Shown piece after piece: positions 17,300-26,279 of a stretch of DNA of 64,000 nt. Both the position numbers and the translations under genes were made by a program. The stretch is from the NCBI GenBank assembly GCA_934359185.1, contig CAKRLE010000008.1, positions 1 to 64,000 on the forward strand, in the 5' to 3' direction. How positions within the stretch are numbered: position 1 is the stretch's first letter; every line of letters starts with the position of its first letter. This stretch comes from an uncultured Lachnospira sp. GTDB lineage: Bacteria; Bacillota; Clostridia; Lachnospirales; Lachnospiraceae. Under the pieces are notes generated by a model. That model was not told where the DNA came from and made no database searches. It worked only from the letters and a program-made list of their open reading frames with translations.

Positions 17300-18544
17300 T
17301 TATGATCTGTAATCACCATTAATCTTTACATAATCATATGTGAGATCACAACCCCATGCTTTAGCTTCGGCATCGCCCTGTTTAAGGTCGATGTTGATAT
17401 GTATCTCATCCTCTGCAAGAATCTTTGCAGCCTCATCCTCTGAGAACTCTATACCTGAACCATTCTCACATACTTTGATTGAACCAGCCTTAGAAGCCAT
17501 CCATACATCAACCTTGTCTATATCAAATTCTGCTTCTGCATATCCTATTGCGCAGAGGATTCTTCCCCAGTTGGCATCTTCTCCAAATATAGCACATTTA
17601 AGAAGTGGCGAACGGATTACTGACTTGGCAACAATAATAGCTGTATCAAGGTCAGGGCAGCCCTTACAGTAACACTCAACAAGCTTAGTTGCACCCTCTC
17701 CATCGGCAGCTAACATTCTTGTCATATTCATCATAACAATATAAAGTGCCTGCTTGAATATCTCATAATCAGCACCCTCTGATATAATCTTATTATTGCC
17801 GGCAAGACCATTAGCCATAACTGTAGCTGTATCATTAGTTGAAGTATCTCCATCAATACTCAGGCAGTTATATGTAACCTTAACCACGTCGCTTAAAGCC
17901 TTCTGTATCATCTCTGATGATATTGCAACATCTGATGTAATGAAATTAAGTGTTGTGGCCATATTAGGATGAATCATTCCGCTTCCCTTAGCCATTCCAC
18001 CAAGTCTGCATGTCCTGCCATCAATAACAAATTCAACTGCAACCTGCTTAGGAACTGTATCTGTTGTCATAATTGCATTAACAGCCCTGTCATTGCCATC
18101 TCTTGTAAGTCCCTCTACAAGAGGCTTCATATAGTTCCTAAATGGCTCTATCGAAAGTCTCTGTCCTATAACACCAGTCGAACCTACTATAATCTCATTT
18201 GCATTAATTCCAAGCTCATTTGCTGCAAGCCTGCTTGACTCTTCCGCAATATCCTCTCCATCAAAATTGCATGTATTGGCATTCTTGGAATTGACAAGCA
18301 CAGCCCTTGCAATGCCGCCGCTCTCCTGTAAATGTCTCTTAGTAACTATAATAGGCGCACCCTTAACCTTATTCTTAGTGTACACACCTGCCGCGTCACA
18401 AGGTGTCTTAGAATAAACCATTCCAAGATCATTCTTGTTCTTATCTGGATTAATTCCGCAGTTAAGACCATTCGCTACAAATCCCAAAGCCGCACACACG
18501 CCGCCATCTACATATTTGTATCCCTCAAATTGTGTCATCTCCAT
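17300..18544 (-). CDS. argJ: Bifunctional glutamate N-acetyltransferase / N-acetylglutamate synthase
   Basis: ArgJ transfers acetyl from N-acetylornithine to glutamate in the cyclic arginine pathway. The 414-residue precursor has the self-cleavage motif GMIHPNMATTL, where the chain is cut before T197 to make the nucleophile. Surrounding conserved blocks are KGAPIIVTKR and NSKNANTC. The ribosome site AGGAGG is 9 nt from the ATG. It stands alone: no argC, argB or argD is adjacent, so the arginine genes are dispersed. Confidence 0.96.
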   Translation of the reverse strand: MEMTQFEGYKYVDGGVCAALGFVANGLNCGINPDKNKNDLGMVYSKTPCDAAGVYTKNKVKGAPIIVTKRHLQESGGIARAVLVNSKNANTCNFDGEDIAEESSRLAANELGINANEIIVGSTGVIGQRLSIEPFRNYMKPLVEGLTRDGNDRAVNAIMTTDTVPKQVAVEFVIDGRTCRLGGMAKGSGMIHPNMATTLNFITSDVAISSEMIQKALSDVVKVTYNCLSIDGDTSTNDTATVMANGLAGNNKIISEGADYEIFKQALYIVMMNMTRMLAADGEGATKLVECYCKGCPDLDTAIIVAKSVIRSPLLKCAIFGEDANWGRILCAIGYAEAEFDIDKVDVWMASKAGSIKVCENGSGIEFSEDEAAKILAEDEIHINIDLKQGDAEAKAWGCDLTYDYVKINGDYRS

Positions 18545-18610
18545 GACTGTTATCCTCCTATATATGAGCCAAATTAATATATTATCCCGAAATGCTCATT
18601 ATTTACGCAC

Positions 18611-18619
18611 ATTATATCA
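18611..18619 (-). promoter_or_regulatory. Extended -10 promoter candidate of argJ
   Basis: The minus strand reads CTGATATAAT: a perfect TATAAT (18611-18616) preceded by TG in the extended -10 position. The -35 region is poor. No ARG-box palindrome was obvious. Confidence 0.45.
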
Positions 18620-18670
18620 GACCACCATCTATTATTCCACCACAAATCATTCATGTACAGAACTTTAAGC

Positions 18671-18716
18671 AATTACCCCTGTCCAATCTGCAGACACTGC
18701 GTGGACAGGGGTAATT
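18671..18716 (-). terminator. Terminator-like inverted repeat behind the EamA gene
   Basis: A 15-bp perfect inverted repeat (AATTACCCCTGTCCA and its complement, 18671-18685 and 18702-18716) begins 2 nt after the EamA stop codon. The following tract (GCTTAAAGTT) is only moderately T-rich, so termination may be factor-assisted. It separates the EamA transcript from argJ. Confidence 0.7.
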
Positions 18717-18718
18717 AT

Positions 18719-19603
18719 TTACAATTGTGCAAGAATGACTGCGATGAAAATAACAGCACATCCTACGTATTCTCTTATGCTCATTGTCTGGTGAAGTATA
18801 AGCCATCCACCTAACACCGAAAAAACTGATTCCAGGCTCATAATAAGAGAAGCTATAGATGGATTATAGTTTTTCTGTCCTATTATCTGTAATGTATACC
18901 CTGCGCCACACGATAAAACACCTGCATATAATATAGGTATTGCCGCATCCATGACACCTGATATATTAACGCCTTCAAATATCAGCATTAACACACCCGA
19001 TAACGCTCCACATACAAAGAACTGTATACATGCCATCTTGACGCAATCAACTAATGGAGAATATCTATCTACCACAAGTATCTGTATTGCAAACAAAACT
19101 GCAGACACAACCAGGTATACATCTCCTTTTTCTATTGTAAGGCTTCCACCTGTCATACATAAAAGATAGAATCCAATAAGCGCAAGCACAACACCTATCC
19201 ATACTTTGTTACCACATTTCTTCCCTATCAGCAAGCCAAGAACAGGCACTATTATTATATATAGAGCTGTTAAAAATCCTGCTTTACCTACAGATGTATA
19301 CATTATCCCAATCTGCTGGAATGTACTCGCAGCCATCAAAGATATCCCACATAATATACCACCTGTTAAAAGCGTTTTATTATCTGCTTTAATATCATCT
19401 TTTTGTGAATCTTTCTTTGTAATTACTCTGATAACTGCAATCACCGGAAGCAGGATTATTCCACCAAGAATATTTCTCACACAGTTAAATGTAAATGGAC
19501 CTACAAAATCCATGCCGACACTCTGGGCAGCAAATGCAAATCCCCATATCAACGCTGTTATAAGAAGAATCAGAGGATTCTTTATATTATATTTCTGTCT
19601 CAT
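18719..19603 (-). CDS. EamA/DMT-superfamily transporter
   Basis: A 294-residue integral membrane protein made of two five-helix EamA repeats, about ten membrane segments. It has typical elements such as LITALIWGFAFAAQSVGMDF in the first repeat and the conserved second-repeat end SLESVFSVLGGWLILHQ. Family members export amino acids, drugs or other metabolites; the substrate here cannot be predicted. It lies 29 nt downstream of the glycosyltransferase-methyltransferase gene and may share its transcript. Confidence 0.88.
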   Translation of the reverse strand: MRQKYNIKNPLILLITALIWGFAFAAQSVGMDFVGPFTFNCVRNILGGIILLPVIAVIRVITKKDSQKDDIKADNKTLLTGGILCGISLMAASTFQQIGIMYTSVGKAGFLTALYIIIVPVLGLLIGKKCGNKVWIGVVLALIGFYLLCMTGGSLTIEKGDVYLVVSAVLFAIQILVVDRYSPLVDCVKMACIQFFVCGALSGVLMLIFEGVNISGVMDAAIPILYAGVLSCGAGYTLQIIGQKNYNPSIASLIMSLESVFSVLGGWLILHQTMSIREYVGCAVIFIAVILAQL

Positions 19604-19632
19604 ATATTATCTCTTTTAACTTATGTATTATT

Positions 19633-21285
19633 TTAATCGGTAACGGATGCTTTCAATATATACTGATACACATCAAATTGTTCTCTATCTGCTGAACCAG
19701 ATATGGAATCAAGCACATTATATAATGCTTCCATATATTCTTTCTTAATATTGATTCCCAAATCGTTATGACATACTTTGCGATATGTCTCTGTCTTATA
19801 TCCGCACTCATCAAGTAATTTTATTATTGTATACAATGTATAAAATTTGACATGTGTTCTATCAAGTATACCAGAATCCTCATACTGAAAATTACCACAT
19901 AACAAAGGAACTATCACTGTTGCACTCATAATATTAGGAATGCTCACCAGTAACGAGGCATCTTTTTTCATATATGGTTTTATCTTTTTCAAAACTTTAT
20001 CTGGTTCAAATAAATGCTCAAGGACGTCACCAAATATTATATAATCAAAATACTCCTTTTCATATGGCAGTTCCATACTTTCAATATTCCCCTGAATAAT
20101 ATCACAATTATTAGCACCTATTTCTGCAATTTTATCAACAATCTCTATCCCCTTAACATCAGCATGAGGCCACATATACTTAATTCTAAACAATGTAGCT
20201 CCACATCCACAGCCAACTTCAAGAACTCTGATTGCCTTATCTCTGGCTTCACTAATAAACTGAATAATATCTGTTCTTGGATGAGAATAATAATCTATAT
20301 TAAATCCCCATTTATCTTTAAATATATTTCTATTAGTACATACAAGCTCTCCTGACATGTCACCTTTTTCTTTAAAGCTTAGTGAACCCCAGTGAAAAAT
20401 AAAGCTGTTATGGCATAGCACACAATGGTAACCTGCAGTTTGTAATCTTATTCCCAAATCATCATCTTCATAATATCCCATGCCATATCTTAAATCCAGT
20501 AATCCAACATTATCAAGTGCATTTCTTCTAATCATCATAGCAAAACCTGAAAGCCATACTTTCTTTTCATATGGATTCACATCAGGAATATTGTTGCGTA
20601 TTCCATATTCTATATATTCCTGCAGTGTACTATATTTTTCAGAAATCATCTGTCCGGATGCAAAATTAGAATCACAGCCTGTTGCACCAATTCTTTCATT
20701 CTCATACAGTCCCATTCTCAACCAAAATATCGCATTAGGTGTTACATATGTGTCATTATTCAGAAGAAATATATCATTATCCGGTGCTGCCGCTTTTATT
20801 CCCTGGTTACATGCAAATCCAAAGCCCTTGTTATCTTTATTTCTTATATATACAATATCATTCTGGCTTTGAAGCCACTCTGCAACACCATCTGTAGATG
20901 CATTATCAACCACTACTAATTCATATGTATCAGAATTGTTATTATCCCTTATACCAGACAGACACAACTTCATGATATCTATAGAATTATATGATACAAT
21001 TACAATCGAAACTGGTTTAACCGAAACCCCCAGCTCTATAATCTCATTCATCACACCAGCAATGTAAGCTGTGTCATTATCATCCTGACAATAATACAAT
21101 GCATTTTCATAACACAGATATGCCTGGTTTATATTATTCATATGATTAAGGTAATACTCACCTAAGGCAAAATACAGTTCATAATCCCTGTAATTATGTC
21201 TTAAACCATCCTTCACCGTACAAAACACCTCATCCCATAATCCATCAGAAGATAATTGTGCTATTTTTTCATATATATTATCCAT
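19633..21285 (-). CDS. Glycosyltransferase family 2 fused to a class I methyltransferase, with TPR-like N-terminus
   Basis: Three parts in 550 residues. About 1-90 is helical with a TPR-like look (YFALGEYYLNHMNN). About 95-330 is a GT-A glycosyltransferase with VSIVIVSYNS, VVVDNASTDG and LLNNDT (DXD position). About 355-545 is a SAM methyltransferase (VLEVGCGCGATLFRIK). I use the ATG at 21285, since a GTG six bases upstream overlaps the GAGGTG ribosome site. Such fusions occur in flagellin and surface-glycan modification. It lies outside the main glycan locus and divergent from the symporter gene. Confidence 0.88.
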   Translation of the reverse strand: MDNIYEKIAQLSSDGLWDEVFCTVKDGLRHNYRDYELYFALGEYYLNHMNNINQAYLCYENALYYCQDDNDTAYIAGVMNEIIELGVSVKPVSIVIVSYNSIDIMKLCLSGIRDNNNSDTYELVVVDNASTDGVAEWLQSQNDIVYIRNKDNKGFGFACNQGIKAAAPDNDIFLLNNDTYVTPNAIFWLRMGLYENERIGATGCDSNFASGQMISEKYSTLQEYIEYGIRNNIPDVNPYEKKVWLSGFAMMIRRNALDNVGLLDLRYGMGYYEDDDLGIRLQTAGYHCVLCHNSFIFHWGSLSFKEKGDMSGELVCTNRNIFKDKWGFNIDYYSHPRTDIIQFISEARDKAIRVLEVGCGCGATLFRIKYMWPHADVKGIEIVDKIAEIGANNCDIIQGNIESMELPYEKEYFDYIIFGDVLEHLFEPDKVLKKIKPYMKKDASLLVSIPNIMSATVIVPLLCGNFQYEDSGILDRTHVKFYTLYTIIKLLDECGYKTETYRKVCHNDLGINIKKEYMEALYNVLDSISGSADREQFDVYQYILKASVTD

Positions 21286-21365
21286 GTCCACACCTCATGT
21301 TTATTATTTTAATAATAGTATAACATACTGAATTATATATCAACCCCATCAATCATGCGTATTTA

Positions 21366-21394
21366 TTGACATTGAACATAATATCTGATAAATT
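21366..21394 (+). promoter_or_regulatory. Promoter candidate for the PutP-type symporter gene
   Basis: TTGACA at 21366-21371, 17-nt spacer, TAAATT at 21389-21394 (4 of 6). The ribosome site AAGGAGGAG is about 30 nt downstream. A weaker promoter on the other strand (TATACT at 21317-21322) may serve the divergent glycosyltransferase gene. Confidence 0.5.
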
Positions 21395-21433
21395 TATTAA
21401 ATATTGTTTTATCATATACTTAAGGAGGAGAAT

Positions 21434-22951
21434 ATGACAATTTCACAGATCGGAATTATTATTGCAATTGTCGCATATCTGTCAATGACAATTATTATTG
21501 GTGTGCGCTTTTCTAAGAACAATTCCAACACAGACGATTTTTATCTTGGCGGACGAAAGATGGGACCTATCGTTATTGCCATGAGTGCAGAGGCAAGCGA
21601 TATGTCAAGCTGGCTTCTTATGGGGCTTCCTGGCGTAGCTTACCTTACCGGTATCTGCGATGCGGCATGGACAGCTATTGGATTAGGCATTGGAACATGG
21701 CTTAACTGGTTTTTTGTATCTAAGAGACTCCGCCGCTATTCAAGCAATATTGGAGCTATAACGGTTCCAGACTTCTTTGCTAAGAGATTTCACGACAATA
21801 AGAATATAATCACAGCTCTTGCAGCTATTATTATAATTATATTCTTTGTTCCATACACAGCTTCAGGTTTTGCAGCATGCGGCAAACTATTTGACACACT
21901 TTTTGGCATCGATTATACAGTTGCCATGATAGTATCAGCTCTTGTAATTATTACTTACACAATCCTTGGAGGATTTCAGGCTGTATGTACTACAGACCTT
22001 ATCCAGAGCATTGTTATGTCAATTGCTCTTATCACAATCGTATGTTTCGGAGTAAGTTCTGCTGGTGGTTTTGATGCCGTTGCAGCCAATGCATCGTCTC
22101 TCCCAGGTTATCTCTCACTAACAGCAACACACGATGCTGTTAATAATACAAGCGTACCATATGGATTTCTTTCTATAGCATCAACACTTGCCTGGGGATT
22201 AGGTTACTTTGGCATGCCACATATCCTCGTAAGATTCATGGCTATTGAAGATGAGAAAAAACTTGTTCTCTCAAGAAGAATTGCAAGCATCTGGGTAGTT
22301 ATAGCCATGGCTGTTGCAATCTTTATAGGTGTTATAGGACTTGCCATGACTAAGGCTGGTTCAATGGAAGCACTTGCCGATAGTGAAACTGTTATCGTTA
22401 CAATCGCCAATATATTAAGCCAGCATGGCATTATCACTGCACTTCTTGCAGGTATAATCCTTGCCGGCATACTTGCAGCTACTATGTCAACTGCAGACAG
22501 CCAGCTTCTTACTGCAGCATCTGCATTTTCAGAAAATCTCATTAAAGACTTCTTTGGAATCAAGATTACTGAAAAGCAAAACATAATCCTTGCAAGAGTA
22601 ACTGTTGTATGTGTTTCACTTGTAAGTATCTTCCTTGCAAGAGACCCTAATTCAAGCGTATTCCAGATTGTATCCTTTGCATGGGCTGGATTCGGCGGTG
22701 CATTTGGTGCCGTTATGTTATGTGCTCTTTTCTGGAAGAGGACAACTCTTGCCGGTGCAATCTCGGGTATGTTTGCTGGCGGTGCTTCTGTATTCATATG
22801 GAAGTTCCTTGTAAGACCGATTGGTGGAGCATTCAATATATATGAGCTTCTCCCAGCATTTATAGTCTCACTTGTTGTAATTATAGTAGTCAGCCTTCTT
22901 ACCAAGAAACCTGATGAGGCAATCCTTAAAGAATTTGAGGAAGCAAGATAA
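21434..22951 (+). CDS. putP: Sodium/solute symporter, proline permease (PutP) type
   Basis: A 505-residue carrier with about 13 membrane segments of the SSS family. The start MTISQIGIII at 21434 follows AAGGAGGAG; an upstream TTG is not supported. PutP-like blocks include NTDDFYLGGRKMGP, AEASDMSSWLLMGLPG (sodium-site region) and ATMSTADSQLLTAASA. These match sodium/proline symporters well, although specificity inside the family varies. It is monocistronic and ends in a strong bidirectional terminator. Confidence 0.9.
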   Translation: MTISQIGIIIAIVAYLSMTIIIGVRFSKNNSNTDDFYLGGRKMGPIVIAMSAEASDMSSWLLMGLPGVAYLTGICDAAWTAIGLGIGTWLNWFFVSKRLRRYSSNIGAITVPDFFAKRFHDNKNIITALAAIIIIIFFVPYTASGFAACGKLFDTLFGIDYTVAMIVSALVIITYTILGGFQAVCTTDLIQSIVMSIALITIVCFGVSSAGGFDAVAANASSLPGYLSLTATHDAVNNTSVPYGFLSIASTLAWGLGYFGMPHILVRFMAIEDEKKLVLSRRIASIWVVIAMAVAIFIGVIGLAMTKAGSMEALADSETVIVTIANILSQHGIITALLAGIILAGILAATMSTADSQLLTAASAFSENLIKDFFGIKITEKQNIILARVTVVCVSLVSIFLARDPNSSVFQIVSFAWAGFGGAFGAVMLCALFWKRTTLAGAISGMFAGGASVFIWKFLVRPIGGAFNIYELLPAFIVSLVVIIVVSLLTKKPDEAILKEFEEAR

Positions 22952-22973
22952 TCATCTGCAACTATTAACATGT

Positions 22974-23014
22974 AAAAAACGTTACCTTGACAATCTATCA
23001 AGGTAACGTTTTTT
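22974..23014. terminator. Strong bidirectional terminator
   Basis: A perfect stem, AAAAAACGTTACCTTGA pairing with its complement around a 7-nt loop (22974-22990 and 22998-23014). It is flanked by the A/T tracts needed in both directions. The stop codon of the minus-strand gene overlaps its edge (23013-23015). Confidence 0.92.
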
Positions 23015-24872
23015 AATTCCACATATCGAATATACGATATCTGCTTTCAAGTTTTTTCTTAACAAAACCAGCCTCTGGTTTATCCTGTGTATAATAATCA
23101 ACCGCATCCATTATATCACTGCATACATGACCAGCATTACTGAATATCCGTTTCCCACGCTCCATAATATCTCTGTAGCCGCATATGTTATTAATAAGCT
23201 TATTCACTGTATCACTTAAATCAGCCTTTTTACATTTAACAACATAATCCATAGGGACACACGAAAGCCTTGCAGGTTCTGTATCTGGAATAAGCCAGTC
23301 GGTAACAGCAATACTTGGCTTGTCAAACATCAATGCCTCACTCATAACACTTGACTCATCAGATACAACTATATCACACATATCCAGTGCTGTCATAATA
23401 CTCTCTGTAACATCTATATAATAAAGATTATCATATCTTCCCTCATGCTGCGCTCTCATCTCATCAATATTATCAATAATCGCCTGATATTCTTTAGACC
23501 AATGTGCCTGTTTAATAAGCATATTTACTTTCAACGGAGCAACAGCCTTAATAAAATCATCTTCCTTATCAGCATATTCCCATGATGGTGCATATAAAAC
23601 TGATACATCATATTTAAGATTAAGCTGTTCACGAAGCTGATTTGCTCTTTCACATACCTTAGTATCATTGACTGTATCACTCTTGGGATATCCAAATTCA
23701 TATGTTCCACACCTTGGATTGACATATTTAATACATGCACACTGTTCCCATCTGTCAGCCCACGCTTCTCCTGGCACTATTCCAATGTCAAATCTCGCCC
23801 ATCTCTCAGCCTCCCACAAGTTAGGCCATCTGTTATGCCCCTGTTCCATATCATGAAGCAGAACAAGTGAAAACTTTGAATTTTCAGGATAGTATACATG
23901 CTGGCAATATACTCCTATCTCCGCTTTTTCCCGTACATCTTCTGAATATCTTACCGTGTAGCCACGCTTTCTGGCTTCCACAGCAATCGGCTCAAGATTA
24001 TAATATTCACCTTTATCTGTATAAAAAAATGTTATATCTTTTTTACATTCAACATGTCTGTCTCTACTATCAGGTCTGTACAATTGTGCAAATTCCGGTA
24101 TCAGATCACCCAGAAGCTGCTGATATTCTTTCTTTATATCAGCATCATCAACATATTTCTCAACAACAGCCGAGACAAGCGGTTTATCAATATAAGAAAC
24201 CCTGCCATTCAATATAAGCTGATATAGCACAGATAATCTGTTAATCAGGTCATTGCTATACGATGGCATTTCCCACCCAATTTCTTTTATATAACTGACC
24301 GGTATCAGCATACACGATAATGTTCCATATATATTGACATTATTACTGATACAATGCTCTAACAATACACTCCCCTTGACAATAGTATTTTTAAATGTCT
24401 CCTCATACGCATAGTCAGGATGCGCTATAATCGTTCCATCTGTATCTATAATATTGCGGACTGATATCAATGTTGATACGGACTCCGTTATCTCTAATTT
24501 CCACACCATATCAGCAATCTTATTCTCATCACATATCTGGTGCGATTCGAGAAAACTCACATATCTGCTATCCGTATTGCACATATATTCTATTATATCT
24601 GTATAATTATCATCCTGTGAAACACGCACAATCTCAAGGTTATGATATTTCTGGCTGTTAATAAACTCTTCCGTTTCAGTATCACTACAGCTAAGACATA
24701 TAACAGAAACCTTAGGGCCATAATCATATAAAAGATATTTGTGGCCAGTTACAAATCCATCTTCTGCAAATGTCTTTCTATAGATATTCAATGCCTCATA
24801 TGCGCTGAACAAATCTCCGCTCTGGATAGTCTGTTCAATAATCTGCTGCATCTGTTCCTGTTGTTCAATCAT
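23013..24872 (-). CDS. GT2-like domain fused to a CDP-glycerol glycerophosphotransferase-like domain
   Basis: A 619-residue protein. Residues about 50-250 look like a degenerate GT-A domain (KVSVICLSCSDTETEEFINS, then a long helical part). Residues about 270-590 resemble the GT-B-fold CDP-glycerol:polyglycerophosphate transferases, with LYAPSWEYAD, IKQAHW and the C-terminal ligand loop DIVVSDESSVMSEALMFDKP. Such enzymes add glycerol phosphate to teichoic-acid-like polymers. The donor is inferred, supported by the TagD-like protein at 30801. It overlaps the upstream HAD gene by 4 nt (ATGA). Confidence 0.8.
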   Translation of the reverse strand: MIEQQEQMQQIIEQTIQSGDLFSAYEALNIYRKTFAEDGFVTGHKYLLYDYGPKVSVICLSCSDTETEEFINSQKYHNLEIVRVSQDDNYTDIIEYMCNTDSRYVSFLESHQICDENKIADMVWKLEITESVSTLISVRNIIDTDGTIIAHPDYAYEETFKNTIVKGSVLLEHCISNNVNIYGTLSCMLIPVSYIKEIGWEMPSYSNDLINRLSVLYQLILNGRVSYIDKPLVSAVVEKYVDDADIKKEYQQLLGDLIPEFAQLYRPDSRDRHVECKKDITFFYTDKGEYYNLEPIAVEARKRGYTVRYSEDVREKAEIGVYCQHVYYPENSKFSLVLLHDMEQGHNRWPNLWEAERWARFDIGIVPGEAWADRWEQCACIKYVNPRCGTYEFGYPKSDTVNDTKVCERANQLREQLNLKYDVSVLYAPSWEYADKEDDFIKAVAPLKVNMLIKQAHWSKEYQAIIDNIDEMRAQHEGRYDNLYYIDVTESIMTALDMCDIVVSDESSVMSEALMFDKPSIAVTDWLIPDTEPARLSCVPMDYVVKCKKADLSDTVNKLINNICGYRDIMERGKRIFSNAGHVCSDIMDAVDYYTQDKPEAGFVKKKLESRYRIFDMWN

Positions 24873-25519
24873 CCTCTTGTTACTTCCTCCAATATCTCCC
24901 GAGGCTTATCGACAACACACTCTGCCCCATGCTCAAGCAAAAATTTCCGTCCCCTGAATCCCCAGTCAACAAGAATTGCATCCATTCTGGCATTGCATGC
25001 TGTCATGATATCCACATCAGAATCTCCTACATACACCGCACCTTCCCTGCTGATTCCAAGTTCTGCAAGAATATTTTCCACGCTGTCAGGTGCTGGTTTT
25101 CTAGGAATCCCTTCACGCTCACCCACCTGGACATCAAATATACCCTTAAAATACTTCTCACAAAGCTTCTGCACAGCAAAATCAGCCTTATTAGATACAA
25201 CTGCAGTCCTTATGCCTCTCTCTCTTAATTGTACGAGAAGTTCCATTATTCCGTCATAAGCACATGTCCTGTCCTCGCAGTGTGCTCCATAATATTCCTT
25301 GAACACCTCAAGTACACTGCTTACAACCTCAGGGGCTGTTCCCTCTGGAACAGCCCTCTCTATCAGCTTACCAATTCCATTGCCTACAAATCGTCTTACC
25401 TCATCAGTAGTCCTTGATGGAAAGCCACTTGTCACTAATGCATAATTAGTACTGTCCGCAAGGTCATCAAGTGTATTTAGTATCGTTCCATCCAGATCAA
25501 ATATAACAAGCTTCTTCAT
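24869..25519 (-). CDS. HAD phosphatase, phosphoglycolate-phosphatase-like
   Basis: A 216-residue HAD-IA enzyme with motif I FDLDGTILNT (nucleophile D8, general acid D10), a helical cap domain, motif II VVSNK, and motif III/IV around KPAPDS and VYVGDSDVDI. It resembles Gph-type phosphatases, but the substrate of such enzymes is not predictable from sequence. The stop overlaps the start of the transferase gene downstream, so the two are translated together. Confidence 0.88.
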   Translation of the reverse strand: MKKLVIFDLDGTILNTLDDLADSTNYALVTSGFPSRTTDEVRRFVGNGIGKLIERAVPEGTAPEVVSSVLEVFKEYYGAHCEDRTCAYDGIMELLVQLRERGIRTAVVSNKADFAVQKLCEKYFKGIFDVQVGEREGIPRKPAPDSVENILAELGISREGAVYVGDSDVDIMTACNARMDAILVDWGFRGRKFLLEHGAECVVDKPREILEEVTRG

Positions 25520-25534
25520 AATATGCCTCTTAAT

Positions 25535-26242
25535 TTAATTAATAGTAATCTTTCCTATAGGTAAATTTTCCCACTGTTTATCATCGTACTTAATATTGTA
25601 CTTTGTTTTGATATTATTGTTATAGAAATCTCCATCAAAATTAAGCTGTGAAGCCAGGTCATCCCCCTCATAACCGCTTTCTTTCATTTCCTTAACCATA
25701 CTGGTCACATACTTTTTAACAAGCTTTTTCCTTGTATATATTACAATAACTGCCTGCTGTGTCAGCCCAAGAACATCAACAGCTTTATCTGTCAGGTCAA
25801 TATATGCATCCTTACCTTCCTGAACCGCTTCCTGCTTCTCAGCATCAGTAAGATCCAGTCCCTTACCTACAGCCTCTTTTTCCATTACATAATCGTAAAC
25901 ATAAAGATTTTTCACATAAGTTTTAGCATAATCATTCGTAAATGTACTATCCTGTCCAGCACTAAAATGTACTTTCCAGAATTCCATTGGATCATTCGGA
26001 TTGTATGCCTTTGCCATTTTATCGAAAGTCTCTTCAACATCCGCTATATATACACCTGTGTCACGAAGAGTAATATTATCACCATCAATAGTGATAACTG
26101 CTGTATCAAGATTATCTGATAACTGATATGTTGGTGCAGTCAGTCTCTTATATACTATAAACACAAGCACTACAACTAAAAGCGCAACAACTACTAACGG
26201 AATAACAACATACTTTACCTTATCTTTTTTTCCTGCTGCCAT
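25535..26242 (-). CDS. Membrane-anchored protein resembling SurA/parvulin N-terminal domains, no PPIase domain
   Basis: The likely start is the ATG at 26242 (MAAGKKDKVKY, 235 residues), 6 nt from GGAGGG. The frame continues 31 codons upstream over the neighbouring gene without ribosome-site support. Residues about 10-32 form one membrane helix (VIPLVVVALLVVVLVFIVYK), so the rest is outside the cell. The exterior is helical and charged, and its layout (TAVITIDGDNITLRD, then DLTDAEKQEAVQEG) recalls the SurA-type chaperone N-domain. The catalytic parvulin domain is absent. It may assist the O-acetylation module encoded upstream; this is inference. Confidence 0.65.
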   Translation of the reverse strand: MAAGKKDKVKYVVIPLVVVALLVVVLVFIVYKRLTAPTYQLSDNLDTAVITIDGDNITLRDTGVYIADVEETFDKMAKAYNPNDPMEFWKVHFSAGQDSTFTNDYAKTYVKNLYVYDYVMEKEAVGKGLDLTDAEKQEAVQEGKDAYIDLTDKAVDVLGLTQQAVIVIYTRKKLVKKYVTSMVKEMKESGYEGDDLASQLNFDGDFYNNNIKTKYNIKYDDKQWENLPIGKITIN

Positions 26243-26279
26243 AACCATCCCTCCATTCTTCATAGAAGTAAGTGTCACA

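Noticed and set aside
22204..23022. A 272-codon open frame antisense to the symporter gene
   Set aside because: The opposite strand encodes a clear PutP-type symporter; this frame has no ribosome site and runs through the terminator.
24741..25259. A 172-codon plus-strand frame over the HAD gene
   Set aside because: Antisense shadow of a gene with intact HAD motifs.
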